DNA of 40,047 nucleotides from Chitinophaga pinensis (lineage in GTDB: Bacteria > Bacteroidota > Bacteroidia > NS11-12g > UBA955), in contig CAMDDG010000002.1 of assembly GCA_945890895.1 (NCBI GenBank), positions 1 to 40,047 on the forward strand. Reading direction: 5' to 3'. Below, one piece after another: positions 35,931-40,047 of the stretch. The stretch's first letter is position 1, and the number at the start of each line of letters is the position of its first letter. A program made the translations under genes and the position numbers. A model generated the notes under the pieces. The model was not told the DNA's origin. It was given only the letters and a program-made list of their open reading frames with translations, and searched no databases.

Positions 35931-35938
35931 CAAAATTA
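35931..35938 (-). promoter_or_regulatory. TAnnTTTG -7 promoter box (TAATTTTG)
   Basis: Perfect -7 element on the minus strand ending 5 nt before the ATG of the PD40 lipoprotein; predicts a leaderless transcript. Confidence 0.7.
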
Positions 35939-36041
35939 GATAGCTACAATTGATTGATAATACCTAAATTTTGGTAATATTCTAAAATAATTAGGCTCAT
36001 TGAATTACATCAAACCACTTGGAAATATTAATTTTTATATC

Positions 36042-36049
36042 TATATTTG
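36042..36049 (+). promoter_or_regulatory. TAnnTTTG -7 promoter box (TATATTTG) for rpsP
   Basis: Perfect -7 element 60 nt before the rpsP ATG. The leader contains a short hairpin (TCCTA 36070-36074, loop CGGGT, TAGGA 36080-36084). Whether this is a regulatory leader is not known. Confidence 0.65.
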
Positions 36050-36109
36050 CAACCCATTTATCAACAACGTCCTACGGGTTAGGATGAATAATTGTAGAAA
36101 GAGAAAATT

Positions 36110-36670
36110 ATGGCAACCAAAATCAGATTACAAAGACAAGGTAGAAAGAAAAGAGCATTCTACCACATCGTAGTGGCTGACTCTCGTTCACCAAGAGACG
36201 GTCGTTTCATCGAAAAATTAGGAACTTACAATCCTATTACCAATCCTGCTACCATTGATTTAAATTTGGAGCGCGCAACCGAGTGGTTATTGAATGGTGC
36301 TCAGCCAACCGATACCGCTGCTGCAATCCTTTCTTATAAAGGTGCGAGCTACAAAAAACATTTACAAGTAGGTGTGCGCAAAGGAGCTATCACTCAAGAA
36401 GAAGCTGACAAACGTTTCAACCAATGGTTGTCAGAAAAAGAAGCTCGTATTCAAGCTAAACGCGACGGATTATCAGATGCTGCTTCTAAGAAAAGAGCCG
36501 AAGCCTTACTTGCTGAAACCAAACGTAAAGAAGATATCGCTGCTCGTATCGCGGCTAAAGCAGCTGATGCTATCGCTGCTGAATCTGCAACCGAAGAAGG
36601 TGCTGAAGAAACTGCTGCTGAAGAAACTACCGAAGGCGCAGCTGAAGAAGCTACTACTTCTGAAGAATAA
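36110..36670 (+). CDS. rpsP: Ribosomal protein bS16
   Basis: Small-subunit ribosomal protein needed for 30S assembly. The first 80 residues are canonical bS16 ([48 protein letters not shown]). The remaining 100 form a helical basic section ([21 protein letters not shown]) and then an acidic Ala/Glu/Thr tail ending in TTSEE, giving 186 residues against about 80-90 in most bacteria; long tails are common in Bacteroidota. It heads rpsP-rimM-trmD, with rimM 8 bp downstream. The 60-nt leader is among the longer ones here. Confidence 0.97.
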   Translation: MATKIRLQRQGRKKRAFYHIVVADSRSPRDGRFIEKLGTYNPITNPATIDLNLERATEWLLNGAQPTDTAAAILSYKGASYKKHLQVGVRKGAITQEEADKRFNQWLSEKEARIQAKRDGLSDAASKKRAEALLAETKRKEDIAARIAAKAADAIAAESATEEGAEETAAEETTEGAAEEATTSEE

Positions 36671-36678
36671 AAATCATC

Positions 36679-37191
36679 ATGAATATTCTGCCTCCCAAAA
36701 TCATTCATTTGGGTAAAATTACATCCAAACATGGTTATAAAGGCAGTTTAAACATACTTTGGGATGACGATGACTTAATCCCAGATGAAGGGGACTACCT
36801 TTTCGTGATTATCAACGAAAAAGGAGTCCCTTTTTTAATTGAATCCATGAATACAACTGGAGAAATCGTTAAACTTAAAAACGTAGACTCCGAAGAACAA
36901 GCTATTGCTCTGCTGGGCTGCACTGTTGGCCTAGACGAAGCGGATGTAGAATTCCAAAACGCCCCCATTCAATTGATCGGATTTCAAGTTATTAACCAAA
37001 ATCAGTCTATAGGAACAATTACAGAAATCCAAAATTTTCCGGGACAACTCATGTTCACCGTTTCTTGCGAAAATCGCAATTTTTTAATGCCCTTTGTCGA
37101 AGAATGGATAGTGAATATCGATGAGAAATCACGAACTTTGTTAGTGGATCTGCCGGAAGGTATAATTGATCCAGACAATCATGAGAATTGA
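36679..37191 (+). CDS. rimM: Ribosome maturation factor RimM
   Basis: A 170-residue factor that aids maturation of the 30S head by binding uS19. The N-terminal RimM domain starts [19 protein letters not shown], and the C-terminal PRC-barrel-like part has [29 protein letters not shown] and VDLPEGI. It is 8 bp after rpsP, and its last 11 bases overlap the trmD start, so translational coupling is likely. The low-complexity acidic [12 protein letters not shown] segment is normal for the family. Confidence 0.96.
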   Translation: MNILPPKIIHLGKITSKHGYKGSLNILWDDDDLIPDEGDYLFVIINEKGVPFLIESMNTTGEIVKLKNVDSEEQAIALLGCTVGLDEADVEFQNAPIQLIGFQVINQNQSIGTITEIQNFPGQLMFTVSCENRNFLMPFVEEWIVNIDEKSRTLLVDLPEGIIDPDNHEN

Positions 37192-37870
37192 TATCATTTC
37201 TGCCGTACCCGAACTACTTCATAGTCCTCTTCACTTTAGCATCCCCAAAAAAGCCCAAGAAAAAGGACTAGTTGAGATTCACATTCACAACTTGCATGAA
37301 TTTGGCTTGGGTAAATATCGTCAAATTGACGACTATCCATTTGGCGGTGGAGCTGGAATGGTATTAATGGCAGAACCCATTTCCAAATGTATTGAACAAC
37401 TTTTATCTGAACGAAACTACCAATACATTATTTATACAACTCCAGACGGAAAAACTTTCGACCAAAAGTCGGCCAATCAATTATCGTTGGCTGAAAATAT
37501 TCTGATTCTCTGTGGACATTACAAGGGCATCGATCATCGAATTCGTGAACTGTATATTACACATGAAATTTCTTTGGGCGATTTCGTTTTGAGCGGAGGA
37601 GAAATTGCAGCCGCTGCAATCACTGATGCTATTGTTCGACTGATTCCCGGAGTAATAGGCAATGAAGAATCGGCATTAAATGATTCCTTCCAAGATAATT
37701 TATTGGCTCCCCCATTATATACTCGTCCTACAGAATTCAAGAATTTAAATGTTCCTGAAATTTTACTCAGTGGAAATCACGGTAAAATTGAAGAATGGCG
37801 CCTGGAACAATCCTTGGAGCGAACCCGATTGTTGCGTCCAGATTTACTCAATGACGAATCAATTGATTAA
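37181..37870 (+). CDS. trmD: tRNA (guanine-N1)-methyltransferase
   Basis: Methylates G37 (m1G37) next to the anticodon to prevent +1 frameshifting; SPOUT-class dimer of 229 residues. The start is ATG 37181 ([13 protein letters not shown]); an in-frame ATA upstream would only add residues lying within rimM. Motifs are [40 protein letters not shown] (the knotted SAM site) and the C-terminal [13 protein letters not shown]. It overlaps rimM by 11 nt. rplS, which follows trmD in many bacteria, is absent here. Confidence 0.97.
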   Translation: MRIDIISAVPELLHSPLHFSIPKKAQEKGLVEIHIHNLHEFGLGKYRQIDDYPFGGGAGMVLMAEPISKCIEQLLSERNYQYIIYTTPDGKTFDQKSANQLSLAENILILCGHYKGIDHRIRELYITHEISLGDFVLSGGEIAAAAITDAIVRLIPGVIGNEESALNDSFQDNLLAPPLYTRPTEFKNLNVPEILLSGNHGKIEEWRLEQSLERTRLLRPDLLNDESID

Positions 37871-38099
37871 TTTCCAATAGGTTTCAATATATTTCAGCCT
37901 CTATATTCATCCATCTGATAAAACCATTTCAGTATCAAGACTAAATAAACCAATATACACATCAGTAACCAACCACATTATTTTCTAAGAAAAACAGTCC
38001 TTTTTTTAACCAAAATCAACTCTATAGAAAACAAAGACCTAAACCAATTTATAACAAATAAAACCCTTTACTCTCACCTGAATCCCCAAAACACCAATA

Positions 38100-38867
38100 A
38101 TGAAATTAAAATTAACACGACCTTTAGTCATTTTTGATTTAGAAACGACAGGAATAAATATCACTAACGACCGAATTGTTGAAATAAGCTTGTTAAAAGT
38201 TTACCCGAATGAAGATGAAGAATTAAGAACGTACCGAGTTAATCCTACCATTCCTATCCCCAAAGGTGCGAGTGCAGTTCATGGTATTTTTGATGCCGAT
38301 GTTGCAGATAAGCCAACTTTCAAAGAATTGGCCAGCGAGATCAACCAATTCATTCAAAATTGTGATTTCGGGGGATTTAATTCAAATAAATTTGATTTCC
38401 CATTATTGGTAGAAGAATTTTATAGAGCAGGAGTGGATTTTGATATCGACAATCGTAAATTCATTGATGCCCAGCGAATATTCCATGTTAAAGAACCTCG
38501 AAATCTATCTGCGGCGTTGAAATTTTATTGCAATCAAACATTGGAAAACGCACATTCCGCAGAAGCAGATACGGTGGCAACATGGCAAATCATTAAAGCA
38601 CAATTAGAACGCTATGAGGATTTGCCTAACGACATTAATGGTTTGAATCAATTTAGCGGACAAGATAATTTGGTTGATTTGGCAGGAAGATTTGTGTACA
38701 ACGACAAAAAAGTGGCTGTTTTCAACTTTGGTAAACACAAAGGCAAAGCTGTGGCAGATGTTTTAAAATCGGAACCGAGTTATTACAACTGGATGATGGA
38801 TGGTGATTTTCCATTGCAAACTAAAAAAGTACTCACTCGCATTCGACTTAGTTTAATGAATCAATAA
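38100..38867 (+). CDS. DEDDh 3'-5' exonuclease (DnaQ-like)
   Basis: A 255-residue exonuclease of the DnaQ/RNase T superfamily. The metal-binding residues are D13 and E15 (IFDLETTGIN), D99 (NSNKFDFPLL) and H152 with D157 (HSAEADTVATW), the DEDDh pattern. A C-terminal piece (NFGKHKGKAVADVL, about 209-222, with YYNWMM) resembles the small domain found behind the nuclease in exonuclease X-like proteins. It is therefore probably a repair or proofreading-type nuclease rather than the polymerase epsilon subunit itself. The 228-bp region before it (37872-38099) is AT-rich with no promoter box or gene recognisable. A tandem repeat begins 20 bp after it. Confidence 0.93.
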   Translation: MKLKLTRPLVIFDLETTGINITNDRIVEISLLKVYPNEDEELRTYRVNPTIPIPKGASAVHGIFDADVADKPTFKELASEINQFIQNCDFGGFNSNKFDFPLLVEEFYRAGVDFDIDNRKFIDAQRIFHVKEPRNLSAALKFYCNQTLENAHSAEADTVATWQIIKAQLERYEDLPNDINGLNQFSGQDNLVDLAGRFVYNDKKVAVFNFGKHKGKAVADVLKSEPSYYNWMMDGDFPLQTKKVLTRIRLSLMNQ

Positions 38868-38886
38868 AATACAATTCTGTTTTTTT

Positions 38887-39090
38887 GAACAATCTAAATT
38901 GCTGAACAAGTACTTCGAAAATTCCAGAACAAGAATTCTCAGAACTGCTGAACCGGAACGATCAGAATTGCGGAACAAGTACTTCGAAAATTCCAGAACA
39001 AGAATTCTCAGAACTGCTGAACCGGAACGATCAGAATTGCTGAACAAGTACTTCGAAAATTCCAGAACAAGAATTCTCAGAACTGCTGAA
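38887..39090. repeat. 69-bp tandem repeat, about 2.8 copies
   Basis: A 69-bp unit repeats with a period of exactly 69: the phrase GAACAAGTACTTCG begins at 38904, 38973 and 39042. Copies 1 and 2 are nearly identical; copy 3 stops at about 39090, and a degenerate fragment lies before copy 1. Each unit holds three short palindromes, AAGTACTT, TTCGAA and AGAATTCT, and internal GAACAAG/GAACCGG echoes. It occupies most of the 329-bp gap (38868-39196) between the exonuclease and the RluA-like gene. The period of 69 keeps a frame open on both strands, but I take neither as a gene. Confidence 0.93.
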
Positions 39091-39196
39091 GTAACTCTAC
39101 AAGTTTCAAAACAACAATTCAACAAATTCGAGCTATTACTTTTTAACGTAAATTGCTCATTTTATAAATCAAAACTACTACCCAATCCAAATATTT

Positions 39197-40047
39197 ATGC
39201 CAAAAGAATTGAACTTTGATGATGATGATTTAACTAACGATTTTAACGATGATTACAGCACTTGGGATGCTGAAACGTTAAAAGCATTTCTATCGGGAAG
39301 CAGTGAGTTTTCTGCCAATGAAATGGTTGAAAAACTGAATTTCAGTACTTCAAGTAATTCAAATTCAAAAAATATTGGAGGATTAAAACCAGTTGAAAAA
39401 GGCGGTTTATCTGAGAGCAATCGTCGAAATTCTAAAAAAGATTCTCCTAAAATCCTTCCCATTGAAATCATCCAAGAAACGGAGAATTGGGTGGTAATCA
39501 ATAAACCACCTTATATTCCAAGTTTGCCTGAACGTGGTAAATATACGGCAGAATCAGTAATCGAATGGGCCAAAAAGAAATGGGAAGATGCTATTCTTTG
39601 TCATCGACTAGATCGAGAAACTTCGGGATGTCTAATTGTAGCAAAAAATGCAGAAGCTTACCGACACATATCCATACAATTTGAAAAACGTCAAATTAAA
39701 AAATTGTATCACGCCATCGTTGATGGGAAAGTGAATTTTCAAGAATTATGGGTGGATTTGCCTATTAATACGGAAAACGTATTAAAAATTAAAATCGATA
39801 AACAGAATGGGAAATCCGCTCAAACATTATTCAATACAATTCAGAATTTCAACCATTTCACGCTCATTGAATGTCAACCCCGAACCGGTAGACTGCATCA
39901 AATTCGTGTCCATTTAGCTTCTCAAAATGCAAAAATAGCCTGCGACTTATTGTATGGAAGTCAAATTCCAAAATTAAGTTTGATCAAACGCAAATTATCT
40001 GGTGATGATACCGTATTAATGCCTCGATTCGCTTTACATGCTCGACA
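39197..40047 (+). CDS. RluA-family pseudouridine synthase, 5' part
   Basis: Isomerises uridine to pseudouridine in rRNA or tRNA. The frame runs from ATG 39197 (MPKELNFDDDD) to the window edge, so the C-terminus is missing; 283 residues are visible. An acidic, Asp/Ser/Asn-rich N-terminal extension of about 85 residues precedes the catalytic domain. That domain has WVVINKPPYIPSLP, the catalytic motif HRLDRETSG (Asp), and CQPRTGRLHQIRVHLA, plus the start of RFALHA. This is the RluA/RluC/RluD superfamily pattern; which target it modifies cannot be told from this. Confidence 0.94.
   Translation, partial: MPKELNFDDDDLTNDFNDDYSTWDAETLKAFLSGSSEFSANEMVEKLNFSTSSNSNSKNIGGLKPVEKGGLSESNRRNSKKDSPKILPIEIIQETENWVVINKPPYIPSLPERGKYTAESVIEWAKKKWEDAILCHRLDRETSGCLIVAKNAEAYRHISIQFEKRQIKKLYHAIVDGKVNFQELWVDLPINTENVLKIKIDKQNGKSAQTLFNTIQNFNHFTLIECQPRTGRLHQIRVHLASQNAKIACDLLYGSQIPKLSLIKRKLSGDDTVLMPRFALHAR

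Noticed and set aside
38899..39219. 106-codon open frame across the tandem repeat (and a 90-codon one on the other strand)
   Set aside because: Both stay open only because the repeat period is a multiple of three; neither resembles a protein family or has a promoter.

Overview
The window looks like a chromosomal core segment of a Bacteroidota bacterium, probably near the Flavobacteriales; I cannot place it more precisely. The lineage call rests on several points. The promoters are of the TAnnTTTG (-7) type and there are almost no Shine-Dalgarno sequences. A DUF4249 lipoprotein, a PorT/SprT-like type IX secretion protein beside ubiE, a long acidic bS16 tail, single-chain glycyl-tRNA synthetase and 7TMR-DISM histidine kinases are all present. 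Base composition is AT-rich, roughly 38-40% GC by eye, and lower in 7.1-9.3 kb.

Layout. 1-1030: 3' end of dnaK and its terminator. 1-7.1 kb: two lipoproteins, panB, an operon of a Nif3-like protein with a C4 zinc-ribbon coiled-coil protein, and an RlmI-like rRNA methyltransferase. 7.1-10.6 kb: an AT-rich accessory patch with two unrecognised small genes, an XRE regulator and a DUF4143 ATPase preceded by three 33-bp-phased repeats. 10.6-15.3 kb: ubiE-porT-tgt-lptG on the minus strand, with divergent engB. 15.4-19.5 kb: gmhB, a TlpA-like thioredoxin, hisS and hutH, all on the minus strand. 19.7-23 kb: a polyprenol-phosphate sugar transferase, an odd lipoprotein, corA and a small exported protein. 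23-26 kb: pgk and glyS. 26-29.6 kb: an orphan PhoR-like kinase and a UvrD/PcrA helicase. 29.5-33.8 kb: a NarL-type regulator and a 1192-residue double sensor kinase. 34-36 kb: an outer-membrane barrel and a PD40 beta-propeller lipoprotein. 36.1-37.9 kb: rpsP-rimM-trmD. 38.1-40.0 kb: a DEDDh exonuclease, a 69-bp tandem repeat and the start of an RluA-family pseudouridine synthase that runs off the window.

Most genes are housekeeping: translation and RNA modification (hisS, glyS, tgt, rimM, trmD, rpsP, RlmI-like, RluA-like), envelope biogenesis (lptG, porT, gmhB, polyprenol-phosphate transferase) and DNA repair (UvrD).

The most unusual items are these. First, a single open frame fuses two complete 7TMR-DISM sensor kinases; the first has lost its phospho-accepting His and ATP-binding boxes, and a signal-peptide-like segment lies between them. 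Second, the octamer TCGGGGGA is strongly over-represented (13 exact copies, 10 of them on the plus strand), irrespective of gene direction. Third, at least eight genes have a perfect TAnnTTTG box ending 3-8 nt before the start codon, which predicts leaderless mRNAs. Fourth, three near-identical 22-bp elements lie exactly 33 bp apart just upstream of the DUF4143 ATPase promoter. Fifth, there is a 69-bp tandem repeat built from short palindromes.
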